A stretch of 64,000 nt of DNA from contig JAUHXH010000001.1 in NCBI GenBank assembly GCA_030427085.1, positions 496,001 through 560,000 of the forward strand, written 5' to 3'. This DNA is from Gammaproteobacteria bacterium (lineage in GTDB: Bacteria; Pseudomonadota; Gammaproteobacteria; Pseudomonadales; Halieaceae). The translations under genes and the position numbers were made by a program. A model generated the notes under the pieces. It was given only the letters and a program-made list of their open reading frames with translations, was not told where the DNA came from and did not search any database. This document shows, piece by piece, positions 15,642-23,254 of the stretch (its first letter is position 1; the number at the start of each line of letters is the position of its first letter).

Positions 15642-16814
15642 ATGGAGCAGCAGAATCAATATTGGGACGGAAAATTGAAATTAACATGTGATAACGAATT
15701 TGGATCTAAGAATTGGCAGCCAAATGGCGCGAGGAAGTTGGTGGTCTGTTCAGCGGCAATGAGTTTATTTATCGGAGTTGCAGGCTGCGCGAACCCGTCA
15801 ATTGAAAATCAGAGGAGCGCATCTCACGAAGTTTATGCCGAAACGGAAAAACACAATAATGGTTTCTCTCGGGTAAAGGGCATTTTCGCTGACTTGAGGC
15901 GGAAGTCCACTTCGCTATGCCCGGATTCTTTAGTGACAGCACCTCCGGAATATGTGGGCGTGCTGGGAAATATGCTTACCAGTCGAGAGCTGCGGGACTA
16001 CTACTCTCTGTACTTTGAGCCATCTCGATACGTTATTGCCGAAATGTACGGTCCAAGAAGTAATCCAGGCTATCTTCAAAGTGGTGATGTGGTTCTGAGT
16101 ATAGATGGAAGGGAGTATATCTGGGAGAGGCCCGAGTCGCTTCATGAGGAAAAGTCAGTTACCTCCAAAGCCAAGAAGCAGTTGGCTAGTTTTCGACGAG
16201 ATTTCCAGTCCGCGATTGATAGCAGTTCTCCAATTCACGTGAGACGAGACGAAAGAGAGCTGGATGTTTCGGTACCGATGGAAGAGCGGTGTGATATTAA
16301 ATACGTTTCGCGCTGGGATTCTGAGCTAAAAGTACTGCCAGTTGTCAGTTCCTATGGTGATCATGTATTGACCGGTGAAGTGTTTGATCACTTGAGTGCA
16401 GACGAGCAAGAAATGTTCCTGGCTCATGAATTGGCGCATCACTTTCTAGGTCATTACGATGAATATATTTCTAATACCGTTGTTTCCGAAGTTGGTGTTG
16501 GAATAGCTGGTCTGGCTCTTGGTGCTCTTGGCGCTCCCACTCTGGTGCTCCCTAGTTCGGTATTTGGGAACTACGACTATCAAACATTCGATGAAGAACA
16601 AGAGCTAGCCGCAGATAAGGCCACGCGGGACATTCTTGCTGGCAAGTACGACCCTTCTGAATATTTGAGTGTGTGGAAAAATCTTAAAAAAATACCATTT
16701 ACGAAAGACTTTGTCCGCGCGCATTCGCTGGATGGGGCACGTCTGGACAAGTTGGAGCATGAAGCCGCTGCACAAGCTCCGAAGCTCAAAGGTCTCGAGA
16801 TCATAGAAACCTAG
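15642..16814 (+). CDS. M48 family metalloprotease lipoprotein with PDZ-like segment
   Basis: The 390-residue protein has the zinc site HELAHHFLGH (near residues 262-271) and the third-ligand motif EELAADKATRD near 325, as in M48 peptidases. A lipobox-like GVAGC follows a hydrophobic stretch at about residues 33-49, suggesting an outer-membrane or periplasmic lipoprotein. YLQSGDVVLSIDG near 145 is PDZ-like. The start is uncertain: the ATG at 15642 has a weak AGGA before it and gives a long N-region; in-frame starts at 15525 or nearer the hydrophobic segment are alternatives. Base composition is clearly more AT-rich than the neighbours, suggesting acquisition. Confidence 0.8.
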   Translation: MEQQNQYWDGKLKLTCDNEFGSKNWQPNGARKLVVCSAAMSLFIGVAGCANPSIENQRSASHEVYAETEKHNNGFSRVKGIFADLRRKSTSLCPDSLVTAPPEYVGVLGNMLTSRELRDYYSLYFEPSRYVIAEMYGPRSNPGYLQSGDVVLSIDGREYIWERPESLHEEKSVTSKAKKQLASFRRDFQSAIDSSSPIHVRRDERELDVSVPMEERCDIKYVSRWDSELKVLPVVSSYGDHVLTGEVFDHLSADEQEMFLAHELAHHFLGHYDEYISNTVVSEVGVGIAGLALGALGAPTLVLPSSVFGNYDYQTFDEEQELAADKATRDILAGKYDPSEYLSVWKNLKKIPFTKDFVRAHSLDGARLDKLEHEAAAQAPKLKGLEIIET

Positions 16815-17156
16815 CTAGCAGCGAGTAGGTTCCGGGCGGATGTTCGCCCTTGCCGCTTGGAGCTAGAGCATTTTCGGCATGCTTGATGGGTGATCAGTTC
16901 AGGGTCGAACATTTTTTACAAGCGAGAGTCGGGATTAACCCTCCAGCAAACGGCTACTGGAGACCCATCTAGTGAGAGAAGAAATCACACTGTTGGATGG
17001 TCGCTTACTGAAATTATCGGTTGAGGGTGCTGACCCATTGCGGGTGGGAGGGCATTATCAATCGTGTAGGTATGGATGCCCGTCCCCCGCTTTTGTGGTA
17101 GAGCCCTGAAACAAGATTAGGTATTGTTCTTAACTTGTTGTTTCTTAGTACAAAAA
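16815..17156. other. gene-free 342-base region between metalloprotease and tRNA-Ser
   Basis: No open frame with a plausible start is visible. The segment holds a small hairpin (GGGCG at 16834-16838, CGCCC at 16845-16849), a fragment GGGATTAACCCTC (16931-16943) resembling the tRNA-Ser T-arm with two bases missing, and a larger imperfect stem-loop at 17040-17090. It reads as remnant or boundary DNA of the insert. Confidence 0.5.
17040..17094 (+). terminator. imperfect stem-loop followed by TTTT
   Basis: GCGGGTGGGAGGGCAT (17040-17055) pairs with ATGCCCGTCCCCCGC (17076-17090), with one bulged base, one mismatch and a G-T wobble around a 20-base loop, and four T follow. It could terminate transcription toward tRNA-Ser or be the end of a mobile or integrated element. 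Confidence 0.45.
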
Positions 17157-17244
17157 TGGCGGTGAGGGAGGGATTCGAACCCTCGATACGTTTCCGTATA
17201 CACACTTTCCAGGCGTGCGCCTTCGACCACTCGGCCACCTCACC
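17157..17244 (-). tRNA. tRNA-Ser (GGA)
   Basis: An 88-base class II tRNA with encoded CCA. The acceptor GGTGAGG pairs with CCTCACC, the anticodon loop CTGGAAA has GGA at 17208-17210, a long variable arm (TGTATACGGAAACGTATCG) is present, and the T-arm is AGGGTTCGAATCCCT. Its 3' end faces the AT-rich insert. Confidence 0.96.
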
Positions 17245-17257
17245 GTTGAGGGCGCGC

Positions 17258-17285
17258 ATGTTACCACACGCCGCGAAAGTTTCTA
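17258..17285 (-). promoter_or_regulatory. candidate promoter of tRNA-Ser
   Basis: On the minus strand TAGAAA (17280-17285) and TAACAT (17258-17263) are 16 bases apart, followed by a GC-rich discriminator (GCGCGCC). The -35 match is modest; the position just before the tRNA supports it. Confidence 0.4.
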
Positions 17286-17299
17286 GCCTTTTTAAGCAC

Positions 17300-18313
17300 T
17301 TACAGGGCTATTTCCGCCATCTGCCTCAACAGCGCTGCATCGCCATTGATCAGCAGGGTAGTCACGGGTGAGCTTTCCCAGTCTTTCAGGCGCTCCCGAA
17401 TGCGGTCGATGGGGCCGCTGAGGGAGATTTCGTCGGCAAACTGGTCAGGTACGGCAGCGATACCTTCCTCCCGTTTGCCCTCGAAGAACAGTTGTTGAAT
17501 CTGTTCGGCTTCATTGGCAAAGCCCATGCGGGCCATCAGATCCTTGTGGAAATTGCGCTTTTTGGCCCCCATGCCACCCACATAAAAGGCCAGCATGGCC
17601 TTCACCGGGTAGAGTGCCTGCTGCAGGTCGTCATTGATATTCACCAGGGCCAGGGCAGCGATTTCAAAGCCGGGGCCGGCGCCAGCGAGTTGATCGGCGT
17701 AGACCTCCTGACGGTAGGGTGAGTAGTAGAGTGGCAGCCAGCCATCGGCGATTTCGGCGGTCTGGGTGACGTTTTTGGGGCCTTCCGCGCCGATGAAGAT
17801 GGGTACATCGGCCCGCAAGGGGTGGGTAATGCTTTTGATGGCTTTGCCCAGCCCCCACGATCCTTCGCCGGTGTAGGGCAGGGGGTAGTGTTCTCCCTCA
17901 TAGGTGAGGGGTGCTTCACGGGCCAGAATATTGCGGATGATGTCCACGTATTCGCGGGTTCGGGCCAGGGGTTTTGAATAAGGCTGGCCATACCAGCCCT
18001 CAACGACTTGAGGGCCGGAAACCCCCAGCCCGAGGATGGCGCGGCCCCCGGAGAGGTGGTCCAGGCTCAATGTGGCCATCGCGCAGGCCGCCGGTGTGCG
18101 CGCTGACAGCTGTGCCACGGCTGTGCCCAGGCCTACCCGTTCAGTGCGGGCGGCGATGTAGGCCAGTGGCGTAAAGCAGTCGTTGCCGTAGGACTCTGCG
18201 CACCATACCGAGTCAAAGCCCAGGTTTTCTGCTTCCACCGCCAAATCCGCGTGTCCGGCGGGGTAGTGCGCGCCCCAGTATCCCAGTTGTAGCCCCAGTT
18301 TTAACTTCGCCAT
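17300..18313 (-). CDS. LLM class (luciferase-like) flavin/F420-dependent oxidoreductase
   Basis: The 337-residue protein has the luciferase-like TIM-barrel pattern: LKLGLQLGYWG at the start, AENLGFDSVWCAESYG near 28, RTERVGLGTAVAQLSARTPAA near 61 and FIGAEGPKNV near 175. Cofactor (FMN or F420) and substrate cannot be decided. AGGTGG before the ATG at 18313 makes this start better than the one nine codons upstream. It is divergent from moaC with no close functional link visible. Confidence 0.85.
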   Translation of the reverse strand: MAKLKLGLQLGYWGAHYPAGHADLAVEAENLGFDSVWCAESYGNDCFTPLAYIAARTERVGLGTAVAQLSARTPAACAMATLSLDHLSGGRAILGLGVSGPQVVEGWYGQPYSKPLARTREYVDIIRNILAREAPLTYEGEHYPLPYTGEGSWGLGKAIKSITHPLRADVPIFIGAEGPKNVTQTAEIADGWLPLYYSPYRQEVYADQLAGAGPGFEIAALALVNINDDLQQALYPVKAMLAFYVGGMGAKKRNFHKDLMARMGFANEAEQIQQLFFEGKREEGIAAVPDQFADEISLSGPIDRIRERLKDWESSPVTTLLINGDAALLRQMAEIAL

Positions 18314-18522
18314 GTCCACCTGCCCAATGATGAAAATCAAATCACTGTACGTCAGTTATCGCTAAAATTCAGCGTGTGGACTGATCTGGAGAGAGTGACG
18401 AAAGTGATCACACCAATACCCGTGGGAATGTACGCCGGTATCCCCGGTTAACGCCGGTTTACCTCGCTGGCCTGCATTGGCTACACTGGCTGTTTCAGCG
18501 GTAATCCCCGGTTTTGACTCCC

Positions 18523-19011
18523 ATGACGAAACTCACTCACCTGGATGAACAGGGTGCTGCCCGCATGGTGGATGTTGGCAATAAGGCCGACACACGCCGC
18601 GAGGCCAGCGCTCAGGCTGTCGTTGCCATGCAGCCGGAAACCCTATCCCTGATTAGCAGTGGCAACCATAAAAAGGGCGATGTGCTCGCGGTGGCTCGTG
18701 TGGCCGGCATACAGGCGGCCAAACGCACCTGGGATTTGATTCCCCTGTGCCATCCCCTGATGTTAACGGGCGTGTCAGTGGACTTCGAACTGGATGCGCA
18801 GGACAGCACGGTTCGTATTACCGCCACCTGTCGGGTCAGCGGCCCGACCGGGGTTGAAATGGAAGCCCTGACCGCAGCATCGGTAGCGGCTCTGACCCTG
18901 TACGACATGTGCAAAGCCGTGGACCGTTGCATGGAAATCCGGCAAGTGGGCCTGCTGACTAAAAGTGGTGGCAAGAGTGGCGACTGGCGCCGTGACGGGG
19001 TGAGCGGCTGA
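18523..19011 (+). CDS. moaC: cyclic pyranopterin monophosphate synthase
   Basis: MoaC acts with MoaA to make cyclic pyranopterin monophosphate, the first intermediate of molybdenum cofactor. The 162 residues show [14 protein letters not shown] near residue 15, [13 protein letters not shown] near 50, the LCHPL motif near 73 and MCKAVDR near 128. An in-frame TTG three codons upstream is less likely than the ATG. The TGA overlaps the moaD ATG by one base. moaA is not in the window. The 209-base upstream region has no obvious Moco riboswitch. Confidence 0.96.
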   Translation: MTKLTHLDEQGAARMVDVGNKADTRREASAQAVVAMQPETLSLISSGNHKKGDVLAVARVAGIQAAKRTWDLIPLCHPLMLTGVSVDFELDAQDSTVRITATCRVSGPTGVEMEALTAASVAALTLYDMCKAVDRCMEIRQVGLLTKSGGKSGDWRRDGVSG

Positions 19012-19268
19012 TGGCGGTCCGGATCGTTTTCTTTGCCAGTTTGCGTGAACAACTCGCTTGCTCATCGCTCGACTGGGAGGGTAGGTCGCCGCAGGAAACA
19101 GTAGCTTCCCTGCGCGAAAAACTCGCCAGGGAACAGTTCCCCGAATCGGGCGCGGTCCTCCTGGCCGACACGGTGTTGGCCGCAGTAAATCAGGTTATGG
19201 CGCAGCCGGAGCAAGCGGTTGCGGACGGCGACGAAGTGGCCTTCTTTCCGCCGGTAACCGGGGGTTAG
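19011..19268 (+). CDS. moaD: molybdopterin synthase sulfur carrier subunit
   Basis: This ubiquitin-like sulfur carrier of 85 residues ends in the required Gly-Gly (PPVTGG), the site of thiocarboxylation. It forms molybdopterin synthase with MoaE, encoded 10 bases downstream. The start overlaps the moaC stop. Confidence 0.93.
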   Translation: MAVRIVFFASLREQLACSSLDWEGRSPQETVASLREKLAREQFPESGAVLLADTVLAAVNQVMAQPEQAVADGDEVAFFPPVTGG

Positions 19269-19278
19269 GGCAGGGGCG

Positions 19279-19734
19279 ATGGACATTCAGGTCAGTATTC
19301 AGCCCGAGGACTTTGATATTGCGGAGCTGCAAGCGGCGCTACTGGGTGGCGGCGCCGGTGAAGGTGCCGTTGCAACGTTCACGGGCTATGTGCGAGGGAG
19401 TCACGCCGGTCAGGCCCTGGAGGCGATGGAGCTGGAGCACTATCCGGGAATGACCGAGAAAAGCATTACGGACATTGTGCAGCGCGCCGCGAAGCGCTGG
19501 CCGGTGATGTCTGCCAGAGTCGTCCACCGCGTCGGCCGCCTCGCGCCTGGCGAGCGCATTGTGTGGGTCGGAGTCGCCTCCGCGCACCGGGAAGCAGCCT
19601 TTGCCGCCTGCGAGTTCATCATGGACTACCTCAAAACCAGTGCTCCTTTCTGGAAAAAGGAGTTTACCGGCAGCGGGGCACACTGGGTGGAAGAACGTGC
19701 CAGCGATGTCCAGCGGCGCAATCGCTGGTCATAA
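19279..19734 (+). CDS. moaE: molybdopterin synthase catalytic subunit
   Basis: MoaE inserts sulfur from MoaD into cyclic pyranopterin monophosphate. The 151 residues contain GAVATFTGYVR near residue 33, LEHYPGMTEK near 54, RVGRLAPGE near 90 and the catalytic-region FWKKE near 128. It completes a compact moaCDE operon, which would supply cofactor for the molybdenum hydroxylase at 22757-25431. Confidence 0.95.
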   Translation: MDIQVSIQPEDFDIAELQAALLGGGAGEGAVATFTGYVRGSHAGQALEAMELEHYPGMTEKSITDIVQRAAKRWPVMSARVVHRVGRLAPGERIVWVGVASAHREAAFAACEFIMDYLKTSAPFWKKEFTGSGAHWVEERASDVQRRNRWS

Positions 19735-19823
19735 GCCGAATGGGGGATGCCGCCGCTAATGTAGTGGGGCGAAATAGCACATAACAACGCGGTCGTGTCA
19801 GACCGGGTAAGCAGGAGTAATGC

Positions 19824-20300
19824 ATGAGTATTAACGGGCGTAGTTTCAGGAATGCCCTGGGTCGATTCGCCACTGGTGTGTGTGTAATTACACGCAGTAC
19901 CGCCGATGGCCGCAATGTTGGAATGACCGCCAACAGCTTTGCCTCGGTCAGCCTCGACCCGCCACTGGTGTTGTGGTCTATCCAGAATAGCTCGGATCTG
20001 TTTGCCGATTACACGGCCGCCGGCCGTTTTGCCATCAATGTGCTGGCGCTTGAACAGGCACACATGTCCCACACGTACGCGCGCAAGGGCGATCACCTGC
20101 TCGACCCCGAACACTGCAAGCCCGGCCGGCACGGTACGCCCTTGATTCGCAATGCCCTGGCCAGTTTTGAGTGCGATCTGTTTGCCACCCACCCCGGCGG
20201 TGATCACACCATCATCGTGGGCAAAGTGCGTGACCTGGATCACCGGCCGACGGGTAAACCGCTGCTGTTTTCCGCAGGCGCCTATGGCGAGTTGCACTGA
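19824..20300 (+). CDS. flavin reductase family protein
   Basis: The 158-residue protein is a flavin reductase-like (HpaC/RutF type) FMN-binding domain: FATGVCVITRS near residue 15, GMTANSFASVSLDPPLVL near 33, FAINVLA near 68 and the C-terminal PLLFSAGAYG. Such proteins supply reduced flavin to monooxygenases; the partner is not evident here. GCAGGAG lies five bases before the ATG. It is 90 bases after moaE and probably separately controlled. Confidence 0.88.
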   Translation: MSINGRSFRNALGRFATGVCVITRSTADGRNVGMTANSFASVSLDPPLVLWSIQNSSDLFADYTAAGRFAINVLALEQAHMSHTYARKGDHLLDPEHCKPGRHGTPLIRNALASFECDLFATHPGGDHTIIVGKVRDLDHRPTGKPLLFSAGAYGELH

Positions 20301-20369
20301 ACCGGACTCCACTGGGCCGCTCCCAGCCCGTATACTGCTGGCTCTGCCTGAGAGGGAAGTGGACCTTCC

Positions 20370-20915
20370 ATGAATTTCTGTTCCGCCTGCGGCGCCGAAG
20401 TAACGCTGCGCATTCCCCCCGGAGATGACCGGGAGCGCCATGTCTGTGTGGCCTGCGATTTCATTCATTATGTGAATCCCCGCGTGATCGTGGGCTGCTT
20501 GCCAGTCCACGAAGATCGTGTTTTGCTGTGTCGGCGGGCGATCGAGCCGCGCAGGGGCTACTGGACACTGCCCGCTGGTTTCATGGAGAACGGTGAAACC
20601 ACGGAACAGGGCGCGGCCAGGGAAACCTGGGAAGAGGCCGCGGCGCGGGTGGATGACATGTCCCTGTATCGGGTGTTCGACCTGCCGCACATCAGTCAGG
20701 TCTATCTGTTTTACCGTTGCCGCCTGATTGATGGTGAGTACGGGGTGGGCCCGGAAAGCCTGGAAAGCGCGCTGTTTCGTGAGGACGAAATCCCCTGGGA
20801 CGAGTTGGCCTTCACCGTGGTCAAGCGCACACTGGAAGCATGGTTCCGCGACCGGGAAACGGATCACTTCCCGGTTGACGTATCCGCCATCCATTTTCAC
20901 CGTCCACGTGGCTGA
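20370..20915 (+). CDS. Nudix hydrolase with N-terminal zinc ribbon
   Basis: The 181-residue protein begins with a CSACG...CVAC zinc ribbon (residues 4-28), followed by a Nudix fold. The Nudix box GFMENGETTEQGAARETWEEA is nearly canonical, except that the late glycine is alanine. It is related to NudC-like hydrolases, which act on NADH or other nucleotide diphosphates; the exact substrate is unknown. Its end overlaps the rmuC GTG by eight bases. Confidence 0.87.
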   Translation: MNFCSACGAEVTLRIPPGDDRERHVCVACDFIHYVNPRVIVGCLPVHEDRVLLCRRAIEPRRGYWTLPAGFMENGETTEQGAARETWEEAAARVDDMSLYRVFDLPHISQVYLFYRCRLIDGEYGVGPESLESALFREDEIPWDELAFTVVKRTLEAWFRDRETDHFPVDVSAIHFHRPRG

Positions 20916-22281
20916 TATCCCAAGCTGGGCGCTGCCCGCCGCATTGGCGGTGGCACTCCTGTTTAGTCTGGTCGTATTGATGTACGGGCATTTCCGCCGG
21001 CGCACACTATTGGAACGGCTTCATGCGCTGGAATCTGTTTGTGCCAGGGCCCAGGATGAAACCGAACGGGCCGTCGCCGAATTGGCCGAGACTTCCGCCG
21101 AACTGGCGCAGGAACAGCGCACCACTACAGCCTTGCGGGTAGAGTGCGCGCGCATGGACTCCAGGCATGAAGCCGAACAGGCTGCCTTCGAAGAAAAACT
21201 GCAGTTGCTGCAATCGGCCCGCGAGCAGATGAAGCTCGAATTCAGCCAGCTCGCCAGCACCCTGCTGGAGCAGGGCCAGGACCGCCTGACCCAGACCGCC
21301 ACCGGCCAACTCGCCAATACCCTGACACCGCTGCGGACTCAGTTGCAGGACTTTCGCCAGCGCATCGAGGATGTGAATACGCGGCAGACGCAGGATCAGG
21401 CCGCACTGCGTGCCCAGTTGCAGGGGTTGGAAAAACTCAACGCGCAGATGTCCGAGGAAGCCCACAACCTGACCCGTGCCTTGAAAGGGGACAAGAAGTT
21501 GCAGGGCAATTGGGGCGAGATGATTCTGGAACGGGTACTGGAACAGTCCGGTCTACGAGCGGGAATCGAGTACCAGACCCAGGTGGCACTTTCCGATTCC
21601 TCCGGCGACCGGCGCCTGCCCGATGTGGTGGTTCGACTGCCCGAAGAACGCGACCTGATCATCGATGCCAAAGTTTCGCTGGTGGCTTATGAACAGTTCG
21701 CCACCGCAGAGGAGGGCAGTGCTCAGGAGGAGGCACTAAAAGCACACACCGGCGCCTTGCGACAGCATATCGCCGGTCTGGCGCAGCGCGATTACAGTGC
21801 TTTGCCAGGCTTACGCAGCCTCGACTTTGTATTGATGTTCGTGCCGATCGAGCCGGCCTTCACTGCGGCGCTGCGGGCGGACACACAACTGCTGTCCTAC
21901 GCCAGCGAACGCAAGGTGATCCTGACCAGCCCGAGTACGCTGTTGGCTACATTGCGCACCGTGGAAACGCTGTGGCGACACGACCAGCAAAATCGCAACG
22001 CCGAAAAAATCGCCCGACAGGCCGGCGGCATCTATGACCAATTCGTGCTTATACTGGAATCTATGGATGATCTGGGCAAAGCCCTTGATCGTAGTAGAGA
22101 AAGCTATGACCGCCTGGCCCGGCGCCTGTCCCAGGGTAAGGGCAATTTGCTGCGCAGGGTGGCAGGATTGAAAACCATGGGCGCCCCGGTTCACCGGGAG
22201 CACGCAGCCCTGCAGCACCTGGAAGGTGAGGGGGAGGCGGTGATCCACAACGACAACGAAGAGGAGACAGAATCGCAATGA
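20908..22281 (+). CDS. rmuC: DNA recombination protein RmuC
   Basis: RmuC limits DNA rearrangements and belongs to a family with a restriction-endonuclease-like core. The 457 residues show one N-terminal membrane helix (residues 6-25), a long coiled coil (about 33-180), and the conserved core with NWGEMILERVLEQSGLR near 203 and DVVVRLPE...LIIDAKVSL near 237-256. The open frame continues upstream into the Nudix gene in another frame, so I use the GTG at 20908. The stop overlaps bcp by four bases. Confidence 0.92.
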   Translation: MADIPSWALPAALAVALLFSLVVLMYGHFRRRTLLERLHALESVCARAQDETERAVAELAETSAELAQEQRTTTALRVECARMDSRHEAEQAAFEEKLQLLQSAREQMKLEFSQLASTLLEQGQDRLTQTATGQLANTLTPLRTQLQDFRQRIEDVNTRQTQDQAALRAQLQGLEKLNAQMSEEAHNLTRALKGDKKLQGNWGEMILERVLEQSGLRAGIEYQTQVALSDSSGDRRLPDVVVRLPEERDLIIDAKVSLVAYEQFATAEEGSAQEEALKAHTGALRQHIAGLAQRDYSALPGLRSLDFVLMFVPIEPAFTAALRADTQLLSYASERKVILTSPSTLLATLRTVETLWRHDQQNRNAEKIARQAGGIYDQFVLILESMDDLGKALDRSRESYDRLARRLSQGKGNLLRRVAGLKTMGAPVHREHAALQHLEGEGEAVIHNDNEEETESQ

Positions 22282-22754
22282 GTTTTCCGAAAATCGGTAA
22301 CATGGCCCCGGCCTTCACCCTGCTCGACCAGAACGGCGACAAAGTCAGTCTGAAGCAATTCCGCGGCGAAAAAAATGTGGTGCTGTACTTCTATCCGAAG
22401 GCAATGACGCCCGGCTGTACCGTCCAGGCCTGTGGCATTCGCGACAGCCGCAAGGAGCTGGCAAAACTGGATACCGTGGTACTGGGCGTCAGCCCCGACC
22501 CGGTACCCCGCCTGGGGCGCTTCATCGACAAGCAGGAATTGAACTTTACCCTGCTGTCCGACGAGGACCACGCCATTGCCGACAAGTACGGCTGCTGGGG
22601 TCTGAAGAAATTCATGGGGCGGGAGTTCATGGGACTGATCCGCACCACCTTCATCATCGGCAAAGATGGCCGCCTGAAGCACATCATGGACAAGGTGAAA
22701 ACCAAAACCCACCACGATGACGTGATCGCCCTGATCGGGGAACTCGGTCTCTGA
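22278..22754 (+). CDS. bcp: thioredoxin-dependent thiol peroxidase (PrxQ/Bcp)
   Basis: This peroxiredoxin reduces hydrogen peroxide and organic peroxides. In 158 residues the peroxidatic Cys47 and resolving Cys52 appear as [10 protein letters not shown], five residues apart as in the PrxQ group, in a thioredoxin-like fold (VVLYFYPK before it). It is cytoplasmic. It overlaps rmuC and lies two bases before the iron-sulfur subunit gene, so it may be cotranscribed with the molybdenum hydroxylase. Confidence 0.94.
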   Translation: MSFPKIGNMAPAFTLLDQNGDKVSLKQFRGEKNVVLYFYPKAMTPGCTVQACGIRDSRKELAKLDTVVLGVSPDPVPRLGRFIDKQELNFTLLSDEDHAIADKYGCWGLKKFMGREFMGLIRTTFIIGKDGRLKHIMDKVKTKTHHDDVIALIGELGL

Positions 22755-22756
22755 CT

Positions 22757-23254
22757 ATGGTGCGCTTCACGCTCAATGGCGAGCAGCGGGAACTGGATGT
22801 CGACGCCGACATGCCGCTGCTGTGGGTGCTGCGCGACGAACTTGGCCTGACCGGTACCAAGTTTGGTTGCGGCATGGGCTTGTGCGGTGCCTGCACGATT
22901 CACCTGGACGGCGCTGCCACCCGCAGCTGTATCTTGCCGGTGAGCACTGTGGAGGGGCGGGAGGTGGCCACTATCGAATCGCTGGCGGGCGCACACCCAC
23001 TACAGGCCGCGTGGGTGAAATACAATGTGCCCCAGTGTGGCTACTGCCAATCGGGTCAGATTATGTCAGCCGCAGCATTGCTGGCAGAGAACCCGGCGCC
23101 CGATCGCGACGCTATCCGCTCTGCCATGGCTGGCAATCTTTGCCGCTGTGGTACGTATTCCCGTATTGAACAGGCCATTGCCTCGGTAGCGGAAACAGCT
23201 ACGCCTGTGGCCGCTGTGCAATCGTATGATCCGGCGGAGCAGGGCACAGAATGA
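22757..23254 (+). CDS. (2Fe-2S)-binding subunit of a molybdenum hydroxylase, IorA-like
   Basis: The 165-residue electron-transfer subunit carries two 2Fe-2S clusters. The plant-type ferredoxin site is C38, C43, C46 and C58 ([12 protein letters not shown]), and the second, helical site is C94, C97, C129 and C131 (CGYCQSGQ and CRCG). This matches the small subunit of isoquinoline 1-oxidoreductase or aldehyde dehydrogenase-type enzymes. It overlaps the large subunit gene by four bases. Confidence 0.93.
   Translation: MVRFTLNGEQRELDVDADMPLLWVLRDELGLTGTKFGCGMGLCGACTIHLDGAATRSCILPVSTVEGREVATIESLAGAHPLQAAWVKYNVPQCGYCQSGQIMSAAALLAENPAPDRDAIRSAMAGNLCRCGTYSRIEQAIASVAETATPVAAVQSYDPAEQGTE

Noticed and set aside
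18341-18522. Moco riboswitch upstream of moaC
   Set aside because: Short repeats such as TCCCCGGTT are present, but I could not fold the region into the known Moco RNA pattern by eye.
19626-21005. Open frame of 459 codons on the minus strand
   Set aside because: Runs across the moaE end, flavin reductase and Nudix genes, all with recognised motifs on the plus strand.
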